From the NCBI RefSeq assembly GCF_013839515.1, contig NZ_JACDNQ010000003.1:1-64000 (forward strand): a DNA stretch of 64,000 nt, in the 5' to 3' direction. The stretch comes from Natronomonas salinimetallica. Lineage in GTDB: Archaea; Halobacteriota; Halobacteria; Halobacteriales; Haloarculaceae. A program made the position numbers and the translations under genes. Positions 20,501-29,250 of the stretch are shown here, piece by piece. The notes under the pieces are model-generated. The model saw only the letters and a list, made by a program, of their open reading frames with translations, searched no databases and was not told where the DNA came from. Every line of letters begins with the position of its first letter. The stretch's first letter is position 1.

Positions 20501-20969
20501 TGAGGACCTCCCGGACGTCACACCGCGGGACGCGATCCAGATCGCCCAACGGGCGCTCGCAAAAGCGAACCGTGTCGATGACCTCCAGGAACGCGTCGAC
20601 GAGCTCGAGGACCAAGTGACCGAGCTCGAACTGCGACAGTCTGGCCGTGACCAAGATCGCGAGTACGCCTCACTGTCGCTTGACGAGAAGATCGGGATGG
20701 TGCGGGAACACGCCTTCAGGAAGGCCACCTCGACCAACGGCTACGCGAAAGTCGACTACAACGGCGTCAGATGGGAGGTCTTCGACAGCGACCCCAGCAC
20801 GAAGCACTGCTACAAGCTGCTGCGACTCGCCGCCGAGGGCGTCGACGGGTTCGAGTACTGTGACCCGGACGGGGAGTCGAAGCACCTGCGGGTCGACGCC
20901 ACGGCGGCAAAACGGAACGCGGCGTTTTTCCAGGAAAACAAAACCCGAGAGGAGGCACGGGGGCGATGA
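20490..20969 (+). CDS. coiled-coil protein of unknown function
   Basis: A 159-residue protein with start ATG at 20490 (MGSDEDLPDVTPRDAIQIAQ), overlapping the previous gene. Residues about 20-50 form a coiled coil (LQERVDELEDQVTELELRQ). The rest has a WEVFDSDPSTKHCYKLLRLA segment that resembles a small winged-helix or basic DNA-binding domain seen next to MCM genes on haloarchaeal elements; this is a weak similarity. A longer upstream reading of the frame is not supported because other genes occupy it. Confidence 0.65.
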   Translation: MGSDEDLPDVTPRDAIQIAQRALAKANRVDDLQERVDELEDQVTELELRQSGRDQDREYASLSLDEKIGMVREHAFRKATSTNGYAKVDYNGVRWEVFDSDPSTKHCYKLLRLAAEGVDGFEYCDPDGESKHLRVDATAAKRNAAFFQENKTREEARGR

Positions 20970-21016
20970 ACCGTCATATAGCCCGCTGGATCCCACCGCC
21001 GGTTGTACTCTAGACA

Positions 21017-21050
21017 AGTGCAGTTGTGTTAGTGCAGTCCGTTAGTGCAG
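21017..21050. repeat. three AGTGCAG direct repeats upstream of the first MCM gene
   Basis: AGTGCAG occurs at 21017, 21031 and 21044, the last two inside GTTAGTGCAG. Spacings are 14 and 13 bases. Iteron-like or operator-like; a role in MCM control or replication initiation is inference. Confidence 0.5.
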
Positions 21051-21088
21051 AGTACGCCGAACGAGACGCCGCCGGACGCCTTGTTTGC

Positions 21089-21123
21089 CCGGGGGAAACG
21101 TGAATTTCGGTTTTGTTTCCCGG
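21089..21123. repeat. inverted repeat just upstream of the first MCM gene
   Basis: CCGGGGGAAAC and GTTTCCCGG face each other across about 15 AT-richer bases, 33 bases before the MCM start codon. It would overlap the promoter or leader. Confidence 0.55.
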
Positions 21124-21155
21124 AAAAAACGGTCCGGCACTTACGACCCCACGAG

Positions 21156-23291
21156 ATGGCCACCACGACTTCCCACGACCCGACCGAATCGAGTCACGCC
21201 GAGTTGAGCAAAGACGAGTTCGACGAACTGATCGCGTTCGTCCGGGACTACTACCGCGAGGAGCTGGGCACGTTCGTCCAGCAGTATCCGAAGGACACGA
21301 CGCATTTCCCGATCGCCTTCGAGGACCTCCAGCGGGGCGTGTCGATCACGACACCTGGTCCCGGCAGTTTCGCCGAGACGTATCTCGAGCACCCGGACGC
21401 GTACGACGACCACCTCGTCGACGCGCTCGATCACGTTGACCTCCCCGTTGAGGTGGATCTCTCGCACGCGACCGTCCAGGTGATCGACCTCCCGGAGTGG
21501 CACACCTACTACCCCGGCGACTTCAGCCCGAAGGACGAGGCCGGCCACTACCGAGCAGTCACAGGCGAGATCGCGCGCGCCACGGACGTGTACGCGCGCC
21601 TCGAAGTAGCGGCCTTCGAGTGCCAGCGCTGCGGGACGCTCTCGAAGATCCCCCAGACCGACTCGTCCTTCCAGGAGCCGCACGAGTGCCAGGGCTGTGA
21701 ACGGCAGGGCCCCTTCGACGTCAACCTCGACGAGTCCGAGCTGGTCGACGCCCAGATGCTGCGGCTCCAGACACCACCGGAGGTGGCCCAGGGCGCGGGC
21801 CAAGAGATCGACGTCTACCTCGAAGGCGAGGAGCTCGTCGACAGCGCCTCCGTTGGCGACCGCGTCACCGTCACCGGGACGGTCCACCTCGAACAGCTAT
21901 CGTCGGGCAACCAGAAGACGCCGAAGTTCGAACCGTACGTCGATGCCCGCCACGTCGCCCTCGAGGAGTCCGATCACACCGAGATCGACATCTCGCCGGA
22001 GGAACGCGAGCGGATCCGAGCGCTCGCGAACGGTGCCGAGGGCGAGCCCCTGGAGGTGGCCGGCCAATCGCTCAAACCCGAGGTGTACGGCCACGAGACG
22101 GTCAAGCAGATGCTCGTGCTCGCGATGGTCGGCGGGGCGGGGCCGGGCGACCTCCGCGGGGACTTTCATATTCTCTGTCTCGGCGATCCCGGTACGGCGA
22201 AGTCTGAACTGCTGGATCGCGTCGAAGAGATTGCCCCGCGCTCGGTCGGCGTCTCCGGGAAAGGTGCGACCGAAGCCGGTGTCACGGCGAGCGCCGTCCA
22301 GGACGACTTCGGCGACGGGAACGCGGCCACTCTCAAGGCGGGTGCGCTCGTGAAAGCCAATGGCGGGGTGGTGTGCATCGACGAACTCGATGACATGCCC
22401 ACCGACGTCCGCGCCGCCATGCTCGGGCCGATGAGCAAACAGCGGATCCACGTCAACAAGTGGGGCATCAACGCCCGACTGTCGACGGAAACCGCGGTGA
22501 TCGCCGCCGGCAACCCCAAACACGGGCGCTTCGATCAGTATGAGCCGATCGGTGATCAGTTCGACCTGGCGGCGAACCTCCTCTCACGGTTCGATCTCAT
22601 CTTCACGTTTCATGACCAGCTCGACGAGGATCGCGACGCGAAGATCGCCGACCGAATTCTCCGAGCAAGGGATGCGAAGAAGCGCTCGGCCGCAGGTGAC
22701 GACCTCGAGGGCGACGAGAAGACGGTCGAGGGGCCGATCGACGCCGATCTCTTACGGAAGTGGATTGCACTCGCGAAACAACAGCCCGATCCAGTGTTCG
22801 CAAACGATGAGGTCCGACAGGCTCTCCAGGAGCGTTTCACCGCACTCCGCGGGATGCACGATTACGCCAGCGACCAGCCGGTCCCAGTGACGTTCCGGAA
22901 GCTCCCCGCCACCGTCCGGATCGCCGAGGCCGCGGCAAAGTTCGAGTTCTCCGAGACGATCGAGCCGCGACACGCGAAGATCGCGACCGAGGCCGTTGGG
23001 GAATCCATGCAGGACTTTGGCGTCGACGAGGATGGGAACCTCGACGCAGATATCCAGGAGACTGGGGCGAGCATGACACAAAAAGACAAGATCCGCTTCA
23101 TCGCCGACACGATCGCTGAGATCCAACAGGAGACAGAGAGCGGCCACTGCCTGATCGAGACGCTCGTTGAGCGGGCCACCGAGGAGGATCTCGGCCCGAA
23201 CCAGGTCGATCATTACGTTGGAAAGCTCAAAGACCAGGGCGTCGTATACGAGCCCGCGACAGATGCTCTGAAATACGTGGGGGGTGCCTGA
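21156..23291 (+). CDS. mcm: MCM replicative helicase, mobile-element type, full length
   Basis: A 711-residue minichromosome maintenance helicase. The N-terminal domain carries a C4 zinc site (CQRC about 155 and CQGC about 178) and the OB-fold (VGDRVTVTGTVHLEQL). The AAA+ domain has Walker A GDPGTAKS (343-350), Walker B VCIDELDD (about 404) and the arginine finger LLSRFDLIF (about 475). A C-terminal winged helix follows (about 635-711, with LIETLVERATEEDLGPNQVD). All catalytic motifs are intact. Start ATG at 21156. MCM genes are repeatedly captured by archaeal mobile elements (Krupovic et al. 2010), which fits the location just inside tRNA-Cys. Confidence 0.93.
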   Translation: MATTTSHDPTESSHAELSKDEFDELIAFVRDYYREELGTFVQQYPKDTTHFPIAFEDLQRGVSITTPGPGSFAETYLEHPDAYDDHLVDALDHVDLPVEVDLSHATVQVIDLPEWHTYYPGDFSPKDEAGHYRAVTGEIARATDVYARLEVAAFECQRCGTLSKIPQTDSSFQEPHECQGCERQGPFDVNLDESELVDAQMLRLQTPPEVAQGAGQEIDVYLEGEELVDSASVGDRVTVTGTVHLEQLSSGNQKTPKFEPYVDARHVALEESDHTEIDISPEERERIRALANGAEGEPLEVAGQSLKPEVYGHETVKQMLVLAMVGGAGPGDLRGDFHILCLGDPGTAKSELLDRVEEIAPRSVGVSGKGATEAGVTASAVQDDFGDGNAATLKAGALVKANGGVVCIDELDDMPTDVRAAMLGPMSKQRIHVNKWGINARLSTETAVIAAGNPKHGRFDQYEPIGDQFDLAANLLSRFDLIFTFHDQLDEDRDAKIADRILRARDAKKRSAAGDDLEGDEKTVEGPIDADLLRKWIALAKQQPDPVFANDEVRQALQERFTALRGMHDYASDQPVPVTFRKLPATVRIAEAAAKFEFSETIEPRHAKIATEAVGESMQDFGVDEDGNLDADIQETGASMTQKDKIRFIADTIAEIQQETESGHCLIETLVERATEEDLGPNQVDHYVGKLKDQGVVYEPATDALKYVGGA

Positions 23292-23292
23292 G

Positions 23293-23721
23293 ATGGCTGG
23301 CGACGATCTCGCCGACGCCCTTCTCGCCGGCGTCGGGCTCACGAATACAACCAAAGAGGTCCTCATCCCGGCCGCTGACGCTGCCGGGGAGTGCTATCAC
23401 GCAGTCGGAGGCTGTGGCGGCCACCTCGTGATACGCGTTGAGGCGACCGCCGCGACCCTCATTGACAATCGTGACCTCCGACCCTGCCAGGCCCGCGGTT
23501 GCACTGCAGCCGACATCCCACTTCTAGAGCGCTGCGACGGCTGTGGACTCCCCGTCTTCGAGCCGGAGGAGTTCAACGGCGCGGCCTGCTGCACCGAGTG
23601 TGCGATGTATCTGCATATACATCAAAGCGAGCAGGACCACGAGCAGTACACGCTTCGGGAAACTACCTCTGGACCTAATATATCATCTCCATTCTATCTC
23701 CAGTCTATCAGGTGGATCTGA
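23293..23721 (+). CDS. zinc-ribbon protein downstream of MCM
   Basis: A 142-residue protein one base after the MCM stop. Cysteines occur as two pairs in CDGCGLPVFEP and CCTEC (about 86-107), plus CYHAVGGCGGH and CQARGC earlier, so one or two zinc sites are likely. The last 20 residues (after TTSGPNISS) have a different composition, and the gene may have been extended by a recombination junction. Unknown function; probably co-transcribed with mcm. Confidence 0.6.
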   Translation: MAGDDLADALLAGVGLTNTTKEVLIPAADAAGECYHAVGGCGGHLVIRVEATAATLIDNRDLRPCQARGCTAADIPLLERCDGCGLPVFEPEEFNGAACCTECAMYLHIHQSEQDHEQYTLRETTSGPNISSPFYLQSIRWI

Positions 23722-23862
23722 CTGGTCACTCGTTGTAGTGTATATGGAGGTTGTCGAAATCCTGCTAGTTCTGTAGGAGGTAGTTTTGCATCCGCCAGAA
23801 TGAGTAGCCGCCTTCGAACTATACCTTTCTTTCCCCATCACTACCGGGTGGTAGCCATACAC

Positions 23863-24894
23863 TCACCCTGAGGGCGAGAACTCCGCCTTATGACTGTCAT
23901 CAGGTGCGTCCACCAGTAGGTCGTCGTACAGCTGGCTGATTTGGGTGCGAAGTACAGTCATGGAGACGCCAAATCGCTCAGCCAGGGCGAGTCCGCCGCC
24001 CATCCCGGCCCCTTCCTTGACTTCCCCTCGTATGTACGCATTCATCCCGGGGTGGTCGATGTGTTCGAACCCCGGGTCAGTAACCGTGAGAGTAAGATCT
24101 AAATCCGATGCTAGTCGCCGGACGCTCGCACTCTCGTCGCTTGCGACGAAAGACGTGGTTGCGTGCTCTAGTGATGCATCGATGCCCCAGTGACGAACGA
24201 GTGCGCCGACTGCACTCATCTGTGTCCCACCGGCGAGAGTAACATCGGTGCCAGTCCGAAGCGCACCAACGACTAAACCCGCGGCAGTAGCCTGCATTGG
24301 GTCGCCAACGGCGGAAACAGCTTCGAGTGGCTTACCAACCAGACTCCCCGGCGCAACGTCACTTGCGCTTAACCCTTCGTCTACGACAGTTCGTTTGAGG
24401 GTGATCGGATTATCGGGTAACGAAGACGATACCTGACTCCGTTCACCCAGGGCCGTTAGTACACCGAGCGCAGTCGTCGTACCACCCGGAACGACTTCTC
24501 CGACCACGAGCTCGTCATCTGGGAGCGCCTCTCCGAGTTCACGAGCGGCTTCGAACTTGGCAGTTGGCTCGGCGACAGCAGTTGGGGTACGTATATCGTC
24601 GCCGGTCGTCCCAGGCATTGTTACTGTCGGCGTAACGGTTCCCTTCGTTACACCAGCATCGACAACGAGGGTCTCAAATCCACATAGTTCCCGCACTGCA
24701 CGCGTGACGATTGCGGGTGTCGGTGCTCCCGTGGGTGTAACGGGAACGACAGGTGCTCGAATCGGGTGCCCAAATTCAACGATTTCAGCGTCGCCTGCGG
24801 GCGTATGTAGCATTACCTGCGAATTCGAACCAGCTGCACTGATGCCATCTATCCGTGCCGTCTCTGTGGTCGCAATCACGAGTACAAATCTCAT
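23863..24894 (-). CDS. cobT: CobT homologue (nicotinate-nucleotide:base phosphoribosyltransferase)
   Basis: A 343-residue archaeal CobT-type enzyme that activates the lower-ligand base of cobamides with phosphoribosyl from nicotinate mononucleotide. Visible: TTETARIDGISAAGSNSQ at the N-terminus, MPGTTGDDIRTPTAVAEPTA, LVVGEVVPGGTTTALGVLTAL, LAGGTQMSAVGALV and MNAYIRGEVKEGAGMGGGLALA (the glycine-rich end). Length and order fit the archaeal family. Start ATG at 24894, with an alternative at 24900. It is a lone metabolic gene among replication and defence genes, so it is probably cargo. Confidence 0.85.
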   Translation of the reverse strand: MRFVLVIATTETARIDGISAAGSNSQVMLHTPAGDAEIVEFGHPIRAPVVPVTPTGAPTPAIVTRAVRELCGFETLVVDAGVTKGTVTPTVTMPGTTGDDIRTPTAVAEPTAKFEAARELGEALPDDELVVGEVVPGGTTTALGVLTALGERSQVSSSLPDNPITLKRTVVDEGLSASDVAPGSLVGKPLEAVSAVGDPMQATAAGLVVGALRTGTDVTLAGGTQMSAVGALVRHWGIDASLEHATTSFVASDESASVRRLASDLDLTLTVTDPGFEHIDHPGMNAYIRGEVKEGAGMGGGLALAERFGVSMTVLRTQISQLYDDLLVDAPDDSHKAEFSPSG

Positions 24895-24938
24895 AGGCAT
24901 ACACTGCCTCCCACAACGCGATGGAGACAATTGGACTT

Positions 24939-24948
24939 GTATTTATGC
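24939..24948 (-). promoter_or_regulatory. promoter of the cobT homologue
   Basis: On the minus strand GCATAAATAC is a good TATA box 45-54 bases before the start codon. It is enclosed by the dyad ACTTG...CAAGT (24935-24952), which could be an operator. Confidence 0.5.
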
Positions 24949-24973
24949 AAGTATACCTTATCTTTTTTGATGA

Positions 24974-25054
24974 ACATGTGACCACGCCAGACAGATCAGA
25001 GAGGAGACCGACCTATTAGCGGTCAAAGAGAAGTTACAAGCGTTCGATCTCTAG
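24974..25054 (+). pseudogene. possible 3' fragment of an unidentified gene
   Basis: A short frame without start codon reads CDHARQIREETDLLAVKEKL then QAFDL and a TAG stop. Its charged helical composition looks coding but no family is recognised, and it is blocked upstream by TGA. It may be a relic left by recombination. The rest of the 24895-25258 gap has no gene. Confidence 0.25.
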
Positions 25055-25218
25055 TTAGGGTTCCAGTGAAGTACCGGGGGTCATTTTGCGCCTCGCGGAA
25101 GACAATACAATAGATGAAATGATAGATGTCTAATAGTAAGGCCCATACTGAACAAACACCCTCTACTTAATAACCTACGCCAGGATACGTTAGCTGCCGA
25201 GGATTTCAACAGAGCCGA

Positions 25219-25228
25219 TTTTAAATAA
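25219..25228 (+). promoter_or_regulatory. promoter of the type IIG-like gene
   Basis: TTTTAAATAA lies 31-40 bases before the ATG at 25259, giving a transcript with little or no leader. Confidence 0.6.
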
Positions 25229-25258
25229 CGGTGGTGGGTATGCAGTCACAACTGACGA

Positions 25259-28200
25259 ATGAATGACCCTCCGACCACCCCTGCTGCTGGAAAAGACGAG
25301 TTCGTCGAGGACGTCATCATCGAGTACCTCGACCTCTACACAGAGATTCAAGAAGGAGAACGCGCTGAACACGATTTAATGCCTCGGCTCGTAGATCACC
25401 TCTTCATTAACGCCCTCGGCTGGGAGAAATCCGACTACACCCAAGAAGACGACTGGAACGATGTCCGATTTTACGATGACGACAGAAACCCAGCCATCAT
25501 CGTCGAAGGGAAGCGCCGCGACGTGGATGTCGAAGAAGGAATTCAGCAAGTCTTCAGATATGCCTCAGAAACTCCCTACGCTCGCTATCTCATCTCTACC
25601 AACGTAGACAAATTCATCGTCTACAAGCGATGCGACGACACCTACGAAAACGCGGTCACCCACCACGGAGTATCCGCTCGCAAAGTCGCTGACGTGCCCT
25701 TCCAAGGGATCTGTAACCGCGCAAGCGGAAACGCCATCAGCAGCGACCTCACGCTCCAAGAACGACAAGCAATCAAGCAACTCTTCCAACTCCGTCGCGA
25801 AGAAGTCACAAACGCGGAACGCTACGGAGACTTCACTCTTACCAGTAGACAAGATGTCGATACCGACACTGGGTTCGACAACCTCATTGACTCTCTCAGG
25901 CTCTGCCTCGAAGACTATCTCTTACCGTACACGCTCTCCGCGTTCGACGAGTTCACCGAACGTTACAAAGAATTCGAGAGAGAACGCCGCGACCTCAAGA
26001 ATCAAATCGAACAACTCGAAGAAATCGGACACGACGACTCCGAAATCGCGACCCTCCGTAACAAACTCAGCGAACTCGAAGACGAATACGAAGTCTACCA
26101 GCGCTTCCATTCTGACTACGGAACCTGGGTACAGCTCTCGAATCGCCAAGACAATGACGAAGAGGAGAACAAGGAGGTCTTTTGCCGGGAATCAGTGTAT
26201 GTCCAACTCAACAAAATCCTCCTCATCCGCATCGCCGAAGACAAAGACCTCGTTAATACAATGGTCTCCAACGGCGGGGTGCATCGGTACTTCGACTTCT
26301 GGGAAGACTACACCCGTTATGTCTCTCGCGACTATATCGACCTATTCGAAACCGCGTCTGAGGAGCTCAGTGAGGTCTACGACTACCTGTACTCCCGGCG
26401 ACTCTTCGACTGGGAGATCCAGCCCGATAGCGACCTGAACGATGTCCTACAACGCACACTCTGGCATCTAAACCACTTCGACTTTGAGAACGTTGATAGG
26501 GATGTTCTCGGCCACCTATACCAAGAACACCTCCCGCCAGAGGAACGCAAAGCCCTCGGTGAATTCTACACACCAACAGCCGTCGTAGACCTGATCCTCG
26601 ACAGTGTTGGGTACACCTCAGACAAACAGCTCGAACGGCAAGAATACGACCTCATCGACCCTGCGTGCGGATCCGGTACATTCCTTGTCCGTGCGGCAGG
26701 GCGGCTCCTCGACAGACTCGACAAGAAGGGTGTACCGCCACGTGATGCCATCGAAATCGTTCAACAACGCATCCACGGGCTCGACCTGAACCCCTTTGCG
26801 TGCCACATCGCCGAACTCAACCTGCTGTTCCAGGTCATCGACCTGTACAAAAATGTCAAAGATGAAAATCCCGAGTACACGCTTGATAGGTTCCAAATCT
26901 ATCGAACTGACAGTCTTCGGAATGAGGCGAAAGAGAGTTTAGCAACGCTCCAGAGCTCAGCGATACAGCGACAATACCGTGAAGAACGCCGGCGTGCCTC
27001 TCAAATCAAGGAACGCGAAGACTACGGTTTCGTAGTCGGGAACCCACCGTACGTCCGTATTCAAAACCTCGCGAAAGGTCAGGCACGAGAGGAATACGAC
27101 GATTACGACACCGCGCACTACAACTACGACATTTACATCCTGTTCATCGAACGAGCCGCCAAATGGCTCGCAGAAGACGGCCAGCTTGGATACATAATTT
27201 CCAACAAGTTCACCGAAAACCGCTACGGAGAGAAAATCCAGGACTACATCTTACAACACTACCATCTGCAGGAAATCATCAACTTCGGCGACGTGAGTGT
27301 GTTCGAAGGCGTACAGTCCTATCCGATGATCATCACCGGTAAACGCATCAACAAAGACCAGGGCTCTAGCCTGAGGGGCGATTATCGACTTCCTGAGGAC
27401 TACGCGTTCACGTACGCTGAGGTTACTGAACGTCTCCCGGAGATCACGCAAACTGCGCTCACAAGTGGTGACGAAGAACTAACTAGCGCTGAAGAGCGCG
27501 AACAGGAAGGTGGGAAGATTGCCGAGATTATTCGAGCCAGTGTTCCTAGCAAACATGGAGAGGAGCCACCGAGCGAAGAAAAGGTACTGAGCCGTCTCGA
27601 GGACATCGCCCCCAGCGTCGAACTGGAGAAACCTCCGCTCAAAACGTACCCGATGAACGCGTCCGGGCTGCTAGACGCGGATGAATGGCAGTTCGTTCCG
27701 AAAGACGAATATGACGTGCTTGAAGCCATGGAGGCCGGCGGGCGTGAGTTCGACGAGTACGAGGGATCTATCGCTAAGAACGGGATACAGACGGGGTCAA
27801 ACGATGTATTCGTCCTCGACCAAGCAACGATCAATGAGTACGATATCGAGGGCGAGGTCGTGTTTCCCACAATTGGTGGACGCGACATCACTCGCTGGTA
27901 CACCCCTCGGCAGGACAAGTACATCTTGTATATGACTCCAGATGCTGACCTCGACGAAACTCTTGGAGCGAAAGCATATCTCGAAGCAAACCGCGAAGAG
28001 CTGGAGTCTCGTTACTGCGTTGAGCAGGGGAAACACTGGTACCAACTAGCGCGCCATCGCCCAGGAATCTTCGCACGGGAAAAAGTGATTACGCCCGACA
28101 TCTGCTACTACAACAACTTCTTCCACGACAAGGATACAGAGTTCCACGCTCTCAACAGCGCCTACGTCCTCTATGCCGATAATCTCGCGAACAACTACCT

Positions 28201-28882
28201 CGTAGGTGTTCTGAACAGCGACGCCGTTCAATTCTACATGAGGAGAACGGCACCGCAGTACGGAAACGACTACCTCCGCTACGTGACGAGCTACCTCTTC
28301 GAGATCCCGATCCCCGACCCAGAAAACAACGAGGGGGATCTCGTTGAAACGGTCAAAGAGGCTTCGGACTCGCTGAGAGAATTGGCGAAGGACTACCGGG
28401 AAGCCAAAGGCCTCCTCGAAGCACCCGAAAAAGTGTACGAGCGAACTTCAGGCGTCGAGATATCGACCCTCTCCTTCGCAGGATACATCGATGCGATGAA
28501 TATCAGTGGTGAAGGTGGGGACGTGTCCGCCACGGTCGATGGGGACACCGTTCGACTGAACGTACAGGATGAGATCTCGTTCGTGTCTGAACGTGAAGCG
28601 GCGGCGTTTGAGTCACTTCTTCAAGCGTTCGAGGTTGACTCGGTTGATGTGCTTGAGGATCTTGAGGTTCCGAAGTCTACTGAGGGGTTGTTACAGGTTG
28701 TAGATGCGTTTGAGGAGGCGGACCGACTGCGTAAAGAAGCGGTGAGCGACGCCGCAGAACTCGAAAAGACACTGAACGATGCGGTATACAAGCTCTATGG
28801 GTTCGACGACGAGCACCGAGAGTTGATTGAGGAACGCATTGATAAGCCAGAAGATCTACTGGAGGCAAAGGTAAGGACGTAG
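25259..28882 (+). CDS. type IIG-like restriction-modification enzyme (nuclease-methylase-specificity fusion)
   Basis: A 1207-residue single-chain enzyme. The N-terminal 150 residues resemble the HsdR_N endonuclease fold: a D-rich stretch, then PAIIVEGKRRD with the E-x-K pair near 84-86. A coiled-coil helical connector follows (about 230-290). The gamma-type N6-adenine methylase domain starts with GEFYTPTAVVDLIL, has motif I DPACGSGTF (467-475) and motif IV NPPYV (595-599). The remainder includes a TaqI/Eco57I-like target-recognition region (GNDYLRYVTSYLFEIPIPDP near 1010-1035). Cleavage and methylation would be in one protein, as in type IIG systems such as Eco57I. All key residues look intact. 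Start ATG at 25259 fits the TATA position. Confidence 0.87.
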   Translation: MNDPPTTPAAGKDEFVEDVIIEYLDLYTEIQEGERAEHDLMPRLVDHLFINALGWEKSDYTQEDDWNDVRFYDDDRNPAIIVEGKRRDVDVEEGIQQVFRYASETPYARYLISTNVDKFIVYKRCDDTYENAVTHHGVSARKVADVPFQGICNRASGNAISSDLTLQERQAIKQLFQLRREEVTNAERYGDFTLTSRQDVDTDTGFDNLIDSLRLCLEDYLLPYTLSAFDEFTERYKEFERERRDLKNQIEQLEEIGHDDSEIATLRNKLSELEDEYEVYQRFHSDYGTWVQLSNRQDNDEEENKEVFCRESVYVQLNKILLIRIAEDKDLVNTMVSNGGVHRYFDFWEDYTRYVSRDYIDLFETASEELSEVYDYLYSRRLFDWEIQPDSDLNDVLQRTLWHLNHFDFENVDRDVLGHLYQEHLPPEERKALGEFYTPTAVVDLILDSVGYTSDKQLERQEYDLIDPACGSGTFLVRAAGRLLDRLDKKGVPPRDAIEIVQQRIHGLDLNPFACHIAELNLLFQVIDLYKNVKDENPEYTLDRFQIYRTDSLRNEAKESLATLQSSAIQRQYREERRRASQIKEREDYGFVVGNPPYVRIQNLAKGQAREEYDDYDTAHYNYDIYILFIERAAKWLAEDGQLGYIISNKFTENRYGEKIQDYILQHYHLQEIINFGDVSVFEGVQSYPMIITGKRINKDQGSSLRGDYRLPEDYAFTYAEVTERLPEITQTALTSGDEELTSAEEREQEGGKIAEIIRASVPSKHGEEPPSEEKVLSRLEDIAPSVELEKPPLKTYPMNASGLLDADEWQFVPKDEYDVLEAMEAGGREFDEYEGSIAKNGIQTGSNDVFVLDQATINEYDIEGEVVFPTIGGRDITRWYTPRQDKYILYMTPDADLDETLGAKAYLEANREELESRYCVEQGKHWYQLARHRPGIFAREKVITPDICYYNNFFHDKDTEFHALNSAYVLYADNLANNYLVGVLNSDAVQFYMRRTAPQYGNDYLRYVTSYLFEIPIPDPENNEGDLVETVKEASDSLRELAKDYREAKGLLEAPEKVYERTSGVEISTLSFAGYIDAMNISGEGGDVSATVDGDTVRLNVQDEISFVSEREAAAFESLLQAFEVDSVDVLEDLEVPKSTEGLLQVVDAFEEADRLRKEAVSDAAELEKTLNDAVYKLYGFDDEHRELIEERIDKPEDLLEAKVRT

Positions 28883-28965
28883 ATGCGGCAGTACTCCCTC
28901 GGTGAGTCGGTACGTATCGATATTCCGGATCCGACGACTGCTGGATCCCCGTCTCTGAACCCCTT

Positions 28966-29043
28966 CGTTTCCCCTCGAACGAGCGCTTCAAACTCCGCAG
29001 ATTCGTACTGCTCGCGATGAGCCAGCACTCGCTGCCCTGACAC
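28966..29043 (-). pseudogene. truncated duplicate of the phiH1-repressor-like regulator
   Basis: On the minus strand this reads SGQRVLAHREQYESAEFEAL then VRGETKGF, which matches the C-terminal end of the intact gene at 31183-31464 (SGERALAHREQYGSAEFEAL). The DNA at 28966-29033 and 31192-31260 differs at only a few positions. The DNA-binding N-terminal two thirds are missing. The break coincides with an inverted-repeat-like sequence starting at 29048, so a mobile element probably cut it. Confidence 0.75.
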
Positions 29044-29047
29044 GAGC

Positions 29048-29105
29048 CTGTCATAGAAAGCGTCGCGTACGAAGCAGCAGGGTGCGGGAACTGTTGCATG
29101 ACACT
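29048..29105. repeat. inverted-repeat relic related to the 35.6-36.0 kb mini-element
   Basis: TGTCATAGAA begins at about 29049 and the opposite end reads GGAACTGTTGCATGACAC (up to 29104), close to the right end of the 397-bp element (GCGAACTGTTCTATGACAC). A third CTCATAGAAC lies at about 29106. The interior is only some 30 bases. It looks like fused or decayed ends of the same transposon family. Confidence 0.5.
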
Positions 29106-29250
29106 CTCATAGAACACATCCAGTAAAATCAAAGAGCAATCAGTAGAGATGAGATGAATCACGTTAATATTGAATAACCTGGCGGAACACACGAGCTGCG
29201 AAGGCCATAGTATATCAATACTTATCGGCGTCCTCTATGACCACATCAAC

